DNA of 41,583 nt from Bifidobacterium imperatoris (GCF_002860405.1 NZ_NMWV01000035.1:1-41583), one strand, 5' to 3'; positions 24,285-32,947 are shown, counted from the stretch's first letter. Numbers and translations are program-made. Notes: generated from the letters alone by a model not told the origin.

Positions 24285-25319
24285 ATGAGCGAGAACGTGA
24301 ACACTTTGAATAATGCGGACGCGAACGTAAGCGCGACCGCTTCGCAGCAGTCCAACACCCAGACTGCATACTTTGCAGGCGGCTGCTTCTGGGGTTTGGA
24401 GCGATACTTCCAGAACGTGGATGGTGTAGTGGACACCACGGTCGGTTACGCGCAGTCCACGGTGGAGTCGCCCACCTATGAGCAGGTGTGTGCCGGCGAA
24501 ACCGATGCCGCCGAAACGGTGAAGGTGGTGTTCGACCCGGCTCAGGTGAGCCTGCGCACGCTGTCGCTGCTGTTCCTGGAGGTGATTGACCCGTTCTCCG
24601 TGAACCAGCAGGGCGAAGACCGTGGCCGCCAGTATCGCACCGGCATGTTCTATACGGATGATGCGCAGAAGGCCGTGTACGTGGCGGCGCTGGAGCAGCT
24701 GGTGGACCGTCAGCCGCAGCGCCCGGCTGTGCTGGTGGAGCCGCTCAAGAACTTCTACCCGGCCGAGGCGCATCATCAGGATTATCTGATCAACAACCCC
24801 GGCGGCTACTGCCATGTGCCAATCGCCGCAATTGCGAACGTGAAGCGCCGGCAGAAGTATGTGGAGCACATCTGGGACCTGACGCTGGAGCAGTTCGCGG
24901 TGACGCAGCTGGCCGCAACCGAGCGCCCGTTCGTCAACGAATACGACGAGGAATTCGAGCCTGGCATTTACGTGGACATCGTCAGCGGTGAGCCGCTTTT
25001 CTCCTCGCGCGACAAGTTCGACTCCGGCTGTGGCTGGCCGGCGTTCTCTCGCCCGCTGAAGGGCTCACTGCTTACCGAGCATGAGGATCATCGCATTCCC
25101 GGCCGTGATCGCATCGAGGTGCGCACCTCCGAAACTCAGATTCACCTGGGCCACGTGTTCGAGGACGGCCCGGCCGACCGTGGTGGCCTGCGCTACTGCA
25201 TGAATTCTGCCGCTCTGCGCTTCGTGCCGCGCGCAAAGATGGCCGAGGAAGGCTACGCCGCTTGGATTCCTGCCGTGGATGGAGATACGGAGGCAGACGG
25301 CAGCATTAAGAAGTCGTAG
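24285..25319 (+). CDS. msrAB: Fused methionine sulfoxide reductase MsrA-MsrB
   Basis: A 344-residue cytoplasmic repair enzyme reducing both S- and R-methionine sulfoxides. The MsrA domain (about 20-190) has AGGCFWGLERYF with catalytic Cys34 and HHQDYL. The MsrB domain (about 205-330) has LFSSRDKFDSGCGWPAFSRP, HLGHVFEDGP and LRYCMNSAALRF with catalytic Cys305. The first CxxC zinc pair of stand-alone MsrB is replaced by DIVSGEPLF, as in many fused forms. I chose the ATG at 24285 (GTGAGG upstream, MSENVNTLNN); the frame is open from 24204, but the extra residues do not resemble the family. It is divergent from the small membrane protein gene. Confidence 0.95.
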   Translation: MSENVNTLNNADANVSATASQQSNTQTAYFAGGCFWGLERYFQNVDGVVDTTVGYAQSTVESPTYEQVCAGETDAAETVKVVFDPAQVSLRTLSLLFLEVIDPFSVNQQGEDRGRQYRTGMFYTDDAQKAVYVAALEQLVDRQPQRPAVLVEPLKNFYPAEAHHQDYLINNPGGYCHVPIAAIANVKRRQKYVEHIWDLTLEQFAVTQLAATERPFVNEYDEEFEPGIYVDIVSGEPLFSSRDKFDSGCGWPAFSRPLKGSLLTEHEDHRIPGRDRIEVRTSETQIHLGHVFEDGPADRGGLRYCMNSAALRFVPRAKMAEEGYAAWIPAVDGDTEADGSIKKS

Positions 25320-25352
25320 CAGTTGAGATGGTTTGGGCCTAATATATGTTGA

Positions 25353-25727
25353 CTAGTCTTCGATAGCGTCGACTAATGGCTGCAATTGTGCAACGAGATG
25401 TGGTGCATCCTTGGTTACGGTATCGTACAGTGATTCAACATCGATTTCGTCATAATCATGGACGATTACGTTGCGCAGCGCACGCAATTCATTCCAAGGC
25501 AGATTTGGCATTGTGCTGCGGAAGCTATCTGAAAGTTTGCGGGCACATTCCTGTACTTGTGTCATTTCCATTGCTACGGAGTTAAAGCGTATGCGGTTAT
25601 CTTCTAGCGCTGCAGATGATGGTATGTCGCCGATGTCGTTGATGGCGTTAATGAGATGATCAAGCAAGCGGATGAGCGTACTTTGATCTCGGAATACTTG
25701 GTCGTGATGATGAATCGTAGTTTGCAT
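25353..25727 (-). CDS. hepT: HEPN-domain toxin of the HepT (DUF86) family
   Basis: This 124-residue all-helical protein carries the HEPN ribonuclease motif R-x4-H-x-Y as RNVIVHDYDEID near residue 90. Upstream helices (DNRIRFNSVAMEMTQVQECA) fit DUF86. HepT proteins are RNases or growth inhibitors neutralised by an adjacent MntA nucleotidyltransferase, which AMPylates the toxin near the HEPN tyrosine in studied cases (type VII toxin-antitoxin). The start overlaps the stop of the mntA-like gene by 1 bp (TAATG), so the antitoxin is made first and translation is coupled. All motif residues are present, so the toxin is likely active. Confidence 0.88.
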   Translation of the reverse strand: MQTTIHHHDQVFRDQSTLIRLLDHLINAINDIGDIPSSAALEDNRIRFNSVAMEMTQVQECARKLSDSFRSTMPNLPWNELRALRNVIVHDYDEIDVESLYDTVTKDAPHLVAQLQPLVDAIED

Positions 25728-26308
25728 TATGCCACCTTAATGAGGTCAGGCGTGATGTGGTCGAGAAAGCGTTTGCTAGCGCGGCTGCGCTTGGCATGGC
25801 GCAGTAAAGAGTCATAAGAGATGAGGGATACTGTTCGTCCAAGCGTGGATTCCAGATCATCGATGAGCTGCTGTTTCTCCATGATCGAGTAAGATGCTCC
25901 AGGTTTGAGACGGTAGATCAGATCCACATCCGAGTCTGGTCTTGCATCTCCGCGTGCTACTGATCCATATACATACATTTCAGCAATGTGATGCCGCTCT
26001 ACAAGACGAGACACAATAAGTTTAAGCGTAACTATTTCTAGAGTGCTGTTCGCTGGTGCGGTGGGTTGCGAGGCATTCGCGGCTCCTGCTCCAACATTCG
26101 CATCTGCGTCAGTCGTTTTGTGTGAGAGAGCATGTCCGGCCAGGGTCGCTAGTGCGCGCTCATAACGCTGCAGAAAATCCTGCGTCGGATTGCCTTCGCG
26201 TTCCGCGCGTGAAAGCGCCGACTGGGTGGTGCCCATCGACCTAGCCGCCTCGCTCTGGCTGATATGTGAGCGTACGCGTTCCTCGCGCAATTCAGCAACC
26301 GTCTTCAT
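25727..26308 (-). CDS. mntA: HTH-MNT nucleotidyltransferase antitoxin
   Basis: The 193-residue protein fuses two parts. Residues 1-55 are an XRE-type helix-turn-helix (VAELREERVRSHISQSEAAR, MGTTQSALSRAEREG). After an Ala-rich linker, residues about 90-190 form a minimal nucleotidyltransferase with VYGSVARGDARPDSDVDL, the GSx10DxD motif with both Asp residues intact. MNT proteins beside HepT genes act as antitoxins by AMPylating the HEPN toxin. The fused DNA-binding domain suggests that this antitoxin also represses its own promoter, in keeping with the 20-bp palindrome directly upstream of the ATG. Classical MntA is about 100-140 residues, so the HTH fusion is the notable feature. Confidence 0.88.
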   Translation of the reverse strand: MKTVAELREERVRSHISQSEAARSMGTTQSALSRAEREGNPTQDFLQRYERALATLAGHALSHKTTDADANVGAGAANASQPTAPANSTLEIVTLKLIVSRLVERHHIAEMYVYGSVARGDARPDSDVDLIYRLKPGASYSIMEKQQLIDDLESTLGRTVSLISYDSLLRHAKRSRASKRFLDHITPDLIKVA

Positions 26309-26315
26309 GACTTCA

Positions 26316-26335
26316 ATATAGCATATATGCTATAT
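26316..26335. promoter_or_regulatory. Perfect 20-bp palindrome, probable operator of mntA-hepT
   Basis: ATATAGCATATATGCTATAT is an exact palindrome lying 8 bp before the mntA ATG at 26308. Its position over the likely promoter or leader, and an HTH domain in the first protein, make it the natural autoregulatory site. Binding is inferred. Confidence 0.75.
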
Positions 26336-26352
26336 AAAATCGCTTTGAGCAG

Positions 26353-26422
26353 TTTTTCTGCCTCATTTCAGCGCAAAATGATGCAGAAAACCATCTGATG
26401 ATGCAGAAAATGAGGCAGAAAA
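26353..26422. repeat. Array D: copies of TGAxGCAGAAAA around the TA promoter
   Basis: TGATGCAGAAAA occurs at 26379-26390 and 26399-26410, TGAGGCAGAAAA at 26411-26422, and the reverse form TTTTCTGCCTCA at 26354-26365. The outer pair can form a 12-bp helix. It occupies the gap between the toxin-antitoxin start and the helicase stop. It is less regular than the other arrays. Confidence 0.6.
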
Positions 26423-26468
26423 CACGTCATCTGTGGCCCTACGGAAAGACCCGCCTAACAGCGCAGGG

Positions 26469-29400
26469 CTAGCCAATCAAATGCCGATACAGTTCCGGAT
26501 CCAACGGCTTCGCCAGTCGCAATGTAGACAGTGTGACCTTGACTGGCTTCTCTCCTGAAGCGTCCGGCTTCGTAGTAAGCGTTGGATGCTCAACAGCTGC
26601 CACGCGCCCCACGTAGTAATACTTGGTGTCCTTCGCCTCGGCTTTGCGCATTACGAATAGCGGAATGAAATGGGTATCTTGCCAATCCGGCCCTTCACCG
26701 TCGCGCGCCCAGCGGAACTCTCGCGATTGTGGGCTGCGACCATTCTTGCTGTAGTACTTCATCTCCTGTGGGCTGAGGAACTCGTCCTCATATTGGCTGG
26801 CCGCATACTTGACGAAAATCGGCATCGTGCCGCTTTCCTCATCAAGCAGATATCCGCCCACATTTTGCGGGGTGTTCTCCTTCTTCCAACCGCACAAACG
26901 CATGACATCCGCCAAGGAATACTTATGCTCATACAGGAACGCGCGATCAAACGAGCGCTGTTTCTCCGCAGACTCCTGGAACATATCGGCGCAGTTCAGT
27001 AGGCCTACACGCAGAGTGTCGGCAAAGAAAATGCGGAAGGTACGATTCTCCGTAAGCAGAGACGCGAACTGCTCGCTCAGACGGTAACTCGGGTTCGCAG
27101 ATTCGCCGTCAGTGGCTTCAACCAAAGGCATCCCACCAAATCGTTTGCGATTTGGCTCAGTGAAATACGAGTAATCAAGCACGCTGATTGCGGAGCCAAA
27201 CTGGGCATCAGAAAGGTCGGCTTGTGGATACTGCTCGCTGAGTGCTGCTATCAATGATTCGCGTGTAACCGCTTCTGCTGGCTTCCAATCTGCCGCAGTG
27301 CCGGCGCCAAGGCACTCGCGCATGAAACCGCATAGCTGCTCAAGAATCACCAATTCATGAGGCCTCAGTCCCGGTAGCAGCAACTCGGTAGCCATCTTCA
27401 GAATCGCATCTTCGACTTCGGATACAGGTTCCAATTGTTCAATGAGATTGGATTCGGGGTGTTTGCCGGAGCTTAGACTGCGCTCGCGAGAACGGACGAA
27501 ATCAAGATAGTTATTCTTTTTGGTGGCCATCGTGAACGGTAGCGAAGGATCGTGCGTATAGATGTCTTCCAGCATCGGGATGCGTCCAAGCTCATAACGC
27601 ACTTGACGGTACTGCTCGGACAGCCGTTTCATATCCGACCAATCAGCAGTATCGAGTGACTTCAACACACGCTCTTTAGCGATAGGGTCAAAGCTGATGG
27701 AAGACAATCCAATCGACTGACGCTGCAGGTTTTTGCGTGCGCGATCGCGGTCACCGGTATTGCCGTACAAGGCCACTGGAATCAGGTAGTTATTGTTGTA
27801 ATTGCCGATGAAGTCGATGACCACAACACTGTCTTTGTATGGGAATTTACGCAGTCCTCGGCCCAGCTGCTGCGTGAAAATAATGCTCGATTCCGTGCTG
27901 CGCAGCATGACAATCTGATTCACCGCAGGGATATCGATGCCTTCATTGAACATGTCGACGGTAAACAGGTAATCCAGCTTACCTTCCGACAGCTGTTTGA
28001 TGTAAGCCTCGCGTTGCTCCTGCGAGATCGCGCGACCGTCGGCATCTTTACTGGTGACTGCTGCTGTCCGATATGGTCGCTCAGCTTGCTGATTCATATG
28101 CTGATTGAATAGTCGCGAAAGCTCATGCGCCTCTTCTTGGCGACTGCAGAAGACCAAACCAGTAACCGGCAGGTTGAATTGTCCGTATTCCTGCAGTTTG
28201 TCAATGATGTAGCGCACGCGCTGTTCAGTGGCGAGCTGAGAGATTTCATATTTCAGTTGTGCATTATCCGATTCAGAAGTTCCGGAAGTGACATCAATGC
28301 GATGCGCTGCCTGATCCGGATCATCATCGGAGCCGAGATATTCTGCTACGCCGTAGTAATGGAACGGGCAGAGCATGTTCTCGTCCAACGCTTTCTGCAA
28401 GCGAATCTCGTACGCAATGTTATGACCGAAGAGCTCAAAGATGTTGATACCGTCGGTGCGCTCTGGCGTGGCTGTCATGCCGAGCATGAAGTCAGCGTCC
28501 TTGAAATGCTCCATCACGGTTTGATAGCCCGCAGCACCGGCATGATGCACTTCATCAATAAGGATGTAATCGAACTCATCGGAGGCGAATTGCCGCAGTA
28601 CTTCCGGCTGACGCATGGTCTGCACAGTGGCGAACACATATTTGCGGTCCGATTGCTTACTGGTGCCGGAGTAGAGGCCAAGTTCGGACTCATCGCAACC
28701 TAATACGCGCTGGTATGATTCCATCGCTTTGGTGAGAATCTGCTGCTGTTGCGCAATGTACAGCATGCGTCGAGGCTGGTATTCGCGGACATCGAATGCG
28801 GAAAGATAGGTTTTGCCGGTACCGGTTGCGGAGATGATAATCGCGCGGTGTTCACCTTGCTCACGCAACTGCTTGAGATTCTTCAGCGCCTCCTGCTGCA
28901 TACTGTTGGGCTTGATTGATTTGCCACTGAGCGATTTGAGGATTTCTTGGCGAGGCGGAGCGTACCGTTTGAAGTCTTCCTCGTACTGGCGAATCCAATC
29001 CTCAGTAAGCGGTGTTGAATCAGCCACCTGAGAGTCAAGTTCTTGACGAACCTGGTCTACGAGATTGCCTTCGGCTAACGATGAGACTTTGAGATTCCAT
29101 TCACGTTGACGACTCAAAGCAAACGACGTGAGATTTGAGCTGCCCACATACAGGTTGTAGTAAGGGCGGCCATCCCGCATATGGCGAGCGAACACATAAC
29201 CTTTGGGATGGAATGGTTGACCTTGGGCAGACGAAGATTGGTACTCGTTTGCTGCTTCGCTCCAAATGCGTACGTCGACTCCGGTGGCTTGCTTCAAATG
29301 CAGCAGCTGCCAGAAGGCTTTGGGATCGTTGAAATGATTCTTGGTGGAGGTGATTAAGCGGCTTTTGGTATGTGGATTTTGATTCTGATGATGGCTGCGA

Positions 29401-29699
29401 AAAGCCTCGAACAGGCTCAGAATGGCCTCCGAAGACATGAATGCCACTGATACGTCAAAGCTGTCGCTGTCGCTGATTTCCTCATTCAGCGCATCGTACA
29501 TAGTGAGGCCGGGTCGATTGGCGATGAGCATCGGTGCATATTCGCCGAGATTGTCGCGTTGCGGCTGAATCAGGCCGGAAATAACATCTTCGAGCATGGA
29601 GTGTGGTGCGGTGCTGATGTCAAGTGCTACGGCATTATTGCTCTCTGTAGCAGTGGCCGTGGCGCTATTTTGATGGTTGTCTGCCATTACGTCAGTCAT
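26469..29699 (-). CDS. PLD-like nuclease / superfamily 2 helicase / DUF3427 protein
   Basis: A 1076-residue protein of three parts. Residues about 45-215 are a phospholipase D-like nuclease domain with the HxK motif FHPKGYVFARHM and YVGSSNLTSF. Residues about 270-650 are an SF2 helicase with Walker A ISATGTGKTY near 295, LIDEVHHAG near 382, MLGMTATPERTDG, and QLGRGLRKFP near 612. The C-terminal ~380 residues end in DUF3427 (EFRWARDGEGPDW, FIPLFVMRKAEAKDTKYYYV, VTLSTLRLAKPLDPELYRHL). Proteins of this layout occur in accessory and defence-like regions; the target nucleic acid is unknown. It lies 86 bp after the Nudix gene on the same strand and just downstream of the HepT/MntA pair. All catalytic motifs are intact. 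Confidence 0.88.
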   Translation of the reverse strand: MTDVMADNHQNSATATATESNNAVALDISTAPHSMLEDVISGLIQPQRDNLGEYAPMLIANRPGLTMYDALNEEISDSDSFDVSVAFMSSEAILSLFEAFRSHHQNQNPHTKSRLITSTKNHFNDPKAFWQLLHLKQATGVDVRIWSEAANEYQSSSAQGQPFHPKGYVFARHMRDGRPYYNLYVGSSNLTSFALSRQREWNLKVSSLAEGNLVDQVRQELDSQVADSTPLTEDWIRQYEEDFKRYAPPRQEILKSLSGKSIKPNSMQQEALKNLKQLREQGEHRAIIISATGTGKTYLSAFDVREYQPRRMLYIAQQQQILTKAMESYQRVLGCDESELGLYSGTSKQSDRKYVFATVQTMRQPEVLRQFASDEFDYILIDEVHHAGAAGYQTVMEHFKDADFMLGMTATPERTDGINIFELFGHNIAYEIRLQKALDENMLCPFHYYGVAEYLGSDDDPDQAAHRIDVTSGTSESDNAQLKYEISQLATEQRVRYIIDKLQEYGQFNLPVTGLVFCSRQEEAHELSRLFNQHMNQQAERPYRTAAVTSKDADGRAISQEQREAYIKQLSEGKLDYLFTVDMFNEGIDIPAVNQIVMLRSTESSIIFTQQLGRGLRKFPYKDSVVVIDFIGNYNNNYLIPVALYGNTGDRDRARKNLQRQSIGLSSISFDPIAKERVLKSLDTADWSDMKRLSEQYRQVRYELGRIPMLEDIYTHDPSLPFTMATKKNNYLDFVRSRERSLSSGKHPESNLIEQLEPVSEVEDAILKMATELLLPGLRPHELVILEQLCGFMRECLGAGTAADWKPAEAVTRESLIAALSEQYPQADLSDAQFGSAISVLDYSYFTEPNRKRFGGMPLVEATDGESANPSYRLSEQFASLLTENRTFRIFFADTLRVGLLNCADMFQESAEKQRSFDRAFLYEHKYSLADVMRLCGWKKENTPQNVGGYLLDEESGTMPIFVKYAASQYEDEFLSPQEMKYYSKNGRSPQSREFRWARDGEGPDWQDTHFIPLFVMRKAEAKDTKYYYVGRVAAVEHPTLTTKPDASGEKPVKVTLSTLRLAKPLDPELYRHLIG

Positions 29700-29785
29700 G
29701 ATGATGTTGCCTTCTGATGCGGTGGCTGAAAGTTGCTGGAGTTGAGTGAACGTAGTTCGCGGGGATTGCAGAGTTGGTTGGCTGC

Positions 29786-30211
29786 TTATACGTTGGCTGA
29801 CTTTGTGGCAAAAGTTCGTGTTGCAATCAGCTTGGCTGCTGCTCTATCAACAGGTGCCCAATTCAGTTGTGGCATGGCTGCGGGTTCCATCCACTGGATT
29901 GCCGTGTGCTCGGTCAGGCGCGGAGTGCCGTTATGCAAGTGACAGATGAATGTGGTGAGTCGGACTGTTCCGAAGTCGTAGGCATATTCGCTGGTGCACA
30001 CTTCATCGGCGACCTCGATATCGCACAGCAATTCCTCTTCGATCTCGCGGTGCAATGCCTGCCGCGGAGTCTCATGTGGCTCGATTTTGCCGCCGGGGAA
30101 TTCCCAATAGCCAGCGAGCGATTTGTCTGGACCGCGTTGTGCGCACAACACTGTGCCATCTTTGACAATTGCCGCCCCAACAACGTTGATGATTTTGCGT
30201 TCCGAATCCAT
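29786..30211 (-). CDS. Nudix hydrolase, MutT-like
   Basis: The 141-residue protein has the full Nudix box GGKIEPHETPRQALHREIEE followed by E-L, and the surrounding AAIVKDGTVLCAQRGPDKSL and GYWEFPGG sequence of MutT / (d)CTP pyrophosphohydrolase proteins. It hydrolyses nucleoside diphosphate derivatives, perhaps oxidised nucleotides; the exact substrate is not determined. The ATG at 30211 (MDSERKIINVV) is chosen because the family starts here. The frame extends to a TTG at 30286, preceded by AAAAGG, which would add 25 non-family residues. It is upstream of the helicase gene on the same strand and could be cotranscribed. Confidence 0.87.
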   Translation of the reverse strand: MDSERKIINVVGAAIVKDGTVLCAQRGPDKSLAGYWEFPGGKIEPHETPRQALHREIEEELLCDIEVADEVCTSEYAYDFGTVRLTTFICHLHNGTPRLTEHTAIQWMEPAAMPQLNWAPVDRAAAKLIATRTFATKSANV

Positions 30212-30365
30212 GCAGCCAGGATACAACGGGCTTAGCGAGGAATCGTTGTAGATCGATCGTGGATCTCGGGGATGGAACGCGCTCAAGACCTTTTGTGCTG
30301 ATCATGATGAAGTTCGACGAAGGTGCGAGCCTTCAGCGTGTATCTGTCTACGAGAAAGGTCAATC

Positions 30366-30632
30366 ATGTACATGCATATTGGAGCGTGCATCACGCTAGC
30401 TATGCCGAACGGTGCGCATGTTCGCTGGCTGTGCAAGGCGGTGGAGGCGGAGAAGGCGGACGGCACTTGCATTGATTCGCGGGATGATCTTGTGCAATTG
30501 CTGCGCGAGGATACGCCGCAGGTCAAGTCCATCGCATTCGTTCCTGAGGATTTAATTCCGCTGCTTCGGGCGGCGCTCCAAGGGGATGATGCAGCTGCGG
30601 AGGAGTATGCGGGTTTGACTGAGGATATGTAA
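30366..30632 (+). CDS. Small acidic hypothetical protein
   Basis: I do not recognise this 88-residue protein. It has a good GAGAAAGG ribosome binding site, an N-terminal segment MYMHIGACITLAMPNGAHVR and an acidic C-terminal half with a helix-rich look (DSRDDLVQLLREDTPQVKSI, PEDLIPLLRAALQGDDAAAE). No membrane helix or catalytic motif is visible. The composition matches its neighbours, and the frame has clear start and stop, so it is likely a real gene. It is divergent from the Nudix gene and precedes a large palindromic element. Confidence 0.65.
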   Translation: MYMHIGACITLAMPNGAHVRWLCKAVEAEKADGTCIDSRDDLVQLLREDTPQVKSIAFVPEDLIPLLRAALQGDDAAAEEYAGLTEDM

Positions 30633-30646
30633 GGGTCTTTTTTCTT

Positions 30647-30945
30647 GTCCCGATAGACCGAAAGTGCGTTCTGGCAGTATCGGGGTGGATTTCTGTGCCA
30701 CGCAAATGCAGTTCAAGGCATTTTGCAGTTGCATGGCAAGAGCACGTTGGAGAATCGCTTCGAATGCGCAATTCCTTATGGGGAGAATGGCGGAATTTCA
30801 GGGATTTCTAAAATTGAATATTGCTCGATACGTGTGCTTGGACGGAAATCCGTGTCACGCAACTGCAAAATGTCTCGAATTGCAGTTCCGTGGCACAAAT
30901 CATTGTCCCGGTAGCGAGCTGAAACGTTGTATCGCACAATCGGGG
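30647..30945. repeat. Composite palindromic element of about 300 bp
   Basis: The 509-bp gap between the hypothetical gene and ybjQ holds four inverted-repeat blocks placed symmetrically. The outer blocks are TGTCCCGATA...TATCGGGG (30647-30685) and TGTCCCGGTA...AATCGGGG (30904-30945). The two inner blocks are both exactly 43 bp (30696-30738 and 30853-30895), with arms of the form TGCCACGCAA.TGCA / TGCA.TTGC.TGGCA. The 114-bp middle has no good frame. Absence of a transposase suggests a MITE-like or structural repeat. Confidence 0.65.
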
Positions 30946-31141
30946 CAGACAATCGACAGCTAATCAGCAAACGAGCGCCGGGAATACCCCCGCTGACTCA
31001 CGGATGCCGTCATCTGAACATAATCGCAGGGCTTTCGGCCGATTCCACGGCGATATAGGATTGCAGTAGTGGGCCAGCGACTTGGCCCGGTAGGTGCGCC
31101 TGCGAACAGAGCGGCACAATCAAAGCCAAAGGAGACTCACC

Positions 31142-31474
31142 ATGATTCTTGTCACCACCACGCCATCGGTCGACGGTTACGTCATCACCAACTATCAGGG
31201 CATTGTGTTCGGCGAAGTGGTCGCCGGCGTGAACATGTTCCGGGACATCGGCGCGAGCTTCCGCAACGTGTTCGGTGGTCGCAGTCAAGGCTATGAAGAA
31301 GAGCTGACGAACGCGCGCAACGAAGCCATCGCCGAAATGCAGCAGCGCGCCGAGGCAATGGGTGCGCACGCGGTGGTAGGTGTCGATATCGACTATGAAG
31401 TGCTCGGCGCGGACGGCTCCATGCTCATGGTCACCGCATCCGGCACCGCCGTGCAGCTCGCACGCCAAGCCTAA
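31142..31474 (+). CDS. ybjQ: YbjQ / UPF0145 family protein
   Basis: A 110-residue protein of the YbjQ (putative heavy-metal-binding) family. The sequence [20 protein letters not shown], then [40 protein letters not shown] and [18 protein letters not shown] is the full family pattern. Members form homopentamers; no physiological role is established. AAAGGAGACTCACC precedes the ATG at 31142, which fixes the start 16 codons inside the open frame. Its stop overlaps the stop of vsr on the other strand by 4 bp. Confidence 0.92.
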   Translation: MILVTTTPSVDGYVITNYQGIVFGEVVAGVNMFRDIGASFRNVFGGRSQGYEEELTNARNEAIAEMQQRAEAMGAHAVVGVDIDYEVLGADGSMLMVTASGTAVQLARQA

Positions 31475-32076
31475 TTCGCGCCGCCGCCAACAATCTGCGC
31501 GTACAGCTTGCCCAGCCGCTCCTCGCGCGTGGCTTTCGCAAGCTCGCATTCCCACACCACGATGACGTGCCACCCGGCGGCTTCAAGCTCGGCATGCTGG
31601 GCGGCGTCGCGCGCTCGATTACGCAGCAGCTTCGCCGTCCAGAACTCCACGTTCGACTTCGGCATGGAATGCTTCGTGCAACCTTCATGCATGTGCCAAA
31701 AGCATCCGTTCACGAACACGATCGTGTGATACTTCGGCAACACCACGTCCGGGTGACCGGGGTATCGTTTGTCGTTCTTGCGGAACCGCAGGCCGCGGCG
31801 GAACAGGTAGCTGCGCACCAGCACTTCAATCGACGTATCCTTGCCGCGAATATGCGACATCGTGTAGGACCGCGTGCCGCGCGCGTATTTCTCGGGCTTG
31901 GTGGATCTCCGAGGCTTTCGCGATTTCCTATGCTTTGCGGATTGTCTCGGTGGTGCAGCTGTCGCGGTTGCCATCGATGCGGCCGATGCGTTGTCAGAGT
32001 GCTGCTCGTGCGCGCTGTCGCTGCTTGCAGTACCCATCGCATCTCCCTCCCCGCGCTTTGCCGGCTTTCCCACCAT
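31471..32076 (-). CDS. vsr: Very short patch repair endonuclease Vsr
   Basis: A 201-residue T/G-mismatch endonuclease. Core motifs match E. coli Vsr: [29 protein letters not shown] with the catalytic Asp, [13 protein letters not shown] with the catalytic His and zinc ligands, and VIVVWECEL with the last zinc Cys. Vsr nicks beside T:G mismatches created when 5-methylcytosine deaminates, and is normally encoded next to a cytosine methyltransferase. None is in this window, so it is an orphan or its partner lies elsewhere. The N-terminal ~65 residues are low-complexity Ser/Ala and basic sequence. A start further inside, such as the Met at residue 14 or 35, is possible. It converges with ybjQ. Confidence 0.92.
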   Translation of the reverse strand: MVGKPAKRGEGDAMGTASSDSAHEQHSDNASAASMATATAAPPRQSAKHRKSRKPRRSTKPEKYARGTRSYTMSHIRGKDTSIEVLVRSYLFRRGLRFRKNDKRYPGHPDVVLPKYHTIVFVNGCFWHMHEGCTKHSMPKSNVEFWTAKLLRNRARDAAQHAELEAAGWHVIVVWECELAKATREERLGKLYAQIVGGGAN

Positions 32077-32192
32077 ACTGATCAGTACTGTCTACAGCAA
32101 CAATGCCGGCGAAGCAGCGTCACTTATGCGAATTCATGCAGTGTTTACTGCTGCCGCGCGATTGTCCATCAGCGAGCCGCCATAATCGGACT

Positions 32193-32849
32193 ATGGATAC
32201 CGATGCATATGCGAACGCAAGCAGCGGAGCTTGGTTTGAGGGCAAGGAAGACACTGCGCGCGAGGCGTGGGATCGTGTGCGGCCGGCGAGTGGAATAGCG
32301 TCGATGCTGTTGTTCTTCGCCTGCTGGGTGATTATGATCGCGGTCTCCTGGGTGATTCCGTATACGCAAATGATTTTTGCGGACTTCGAAAGTCATAAAT
32401 TCGAGGCTGCAATACTCGCCGCTGTGACGTTTGTGCTATCGCGAGTTGTGGCGAACCTGCTCGTGCTATGGCACCGTGGGCATATGCCAGATGGATTGAT
32501 TGGCGTTGAGACCGCGCTGTTCAAGCCACTGGGATATGAGATTGTGGGCGGAGGAGACCACAGCGATCCCAAGGATGACAGCATGTTTTCGCGCTACCTT
32601 GCGCGTCCGGTGAAAACGCTGCTGTTCCGCCCGGTGGCATGGGATCGCAGGATTGATGTGCTGGCCTATCCCGCAGGCAGCGAGGTCGGTGAGCGCGGCA
32701 AGGCTGAGGAGATCACGCTACTGATTTCCGGCACGCGCGTGCGGCTCGAGGGCGTGGCCGCGGGGGAGCGGCTGAATCCGCGACCGAAGTACCGGGAGAA
32801 CGGCAAGTATTTGCTGGTGGAGGATGATGCGAATACATCTATGATGTGA
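32193..32849 (+). CDS. Hypothetical membrane protein with two helices
   Basis: A 218-residue protein that I do not recognise. Two membrane helices (SMLLFFACWVIMIAVSWVIP at about 37-57 and AAILAAVTFVLSRVVANLLV at about 71-92) are followed by a soluble domain of about 120 residues rich in charged residues. That domain ends in a beta-type stretch with ITLLISGTRVRLEGVAAGER. The ATG at 32193 is preferred; the open frame continues to 32103, but that part has low coding appearance and would overlap the space upstream of vsr. It is divergent from vsr and ends before a hairpin that may terminate it. Confidence 0.7.
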   Translation: MDTDAYANASSGAWFEGKEDTAREAWDRVRPASGIASMLLFFACWVIMIAVSWVIPYTQMIFADFESHKFEAAILAAVTFVLSRVVANLLVLWHRGHMPDGLIGVETALFKPLGYEIVGGGDHSDPKDDSMFSRYLARPVKTLLFRPVAWDRRIDVLAYPAGSEVGERGKAEEITLLISGTRVRLEGVAAGERLNPRPKYRENGKYLLVEDDANTSMM

Positions 32850-32910
32850 GCGGGCTCGCCGGCGAGCGTTGTCGTGAGCGCCGTTCCAAGTGCCAGTGTC
32901 TGGAAAGCAA

Positions 32911-32942
32911 AAGAGCTGGAACCATTCGGTTCCAGCCCTTTA
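32911..32942. terminator. Bidirectional hairpin between membrane protein gene and tRNA-Leu
   Basis: GCTGGAACC (32915-32923), loop ATTC, GGTTCCAGC (32928-32936). On the minus strand it is followed by a short T run (CTCTTTTG), directly after the tRNA; on the plus strand by CCTTTATTT. It can serve both transcripts. Confidence 0.8.
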
Positions 32943-32947
32943 TTTAC

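Noticed and set aside
23895..24869. 324-residue form of the small membrane protein
   Set aside because: The added N-terminal 212 residues lie antisense to msrAB; the sensible start is at 24233.
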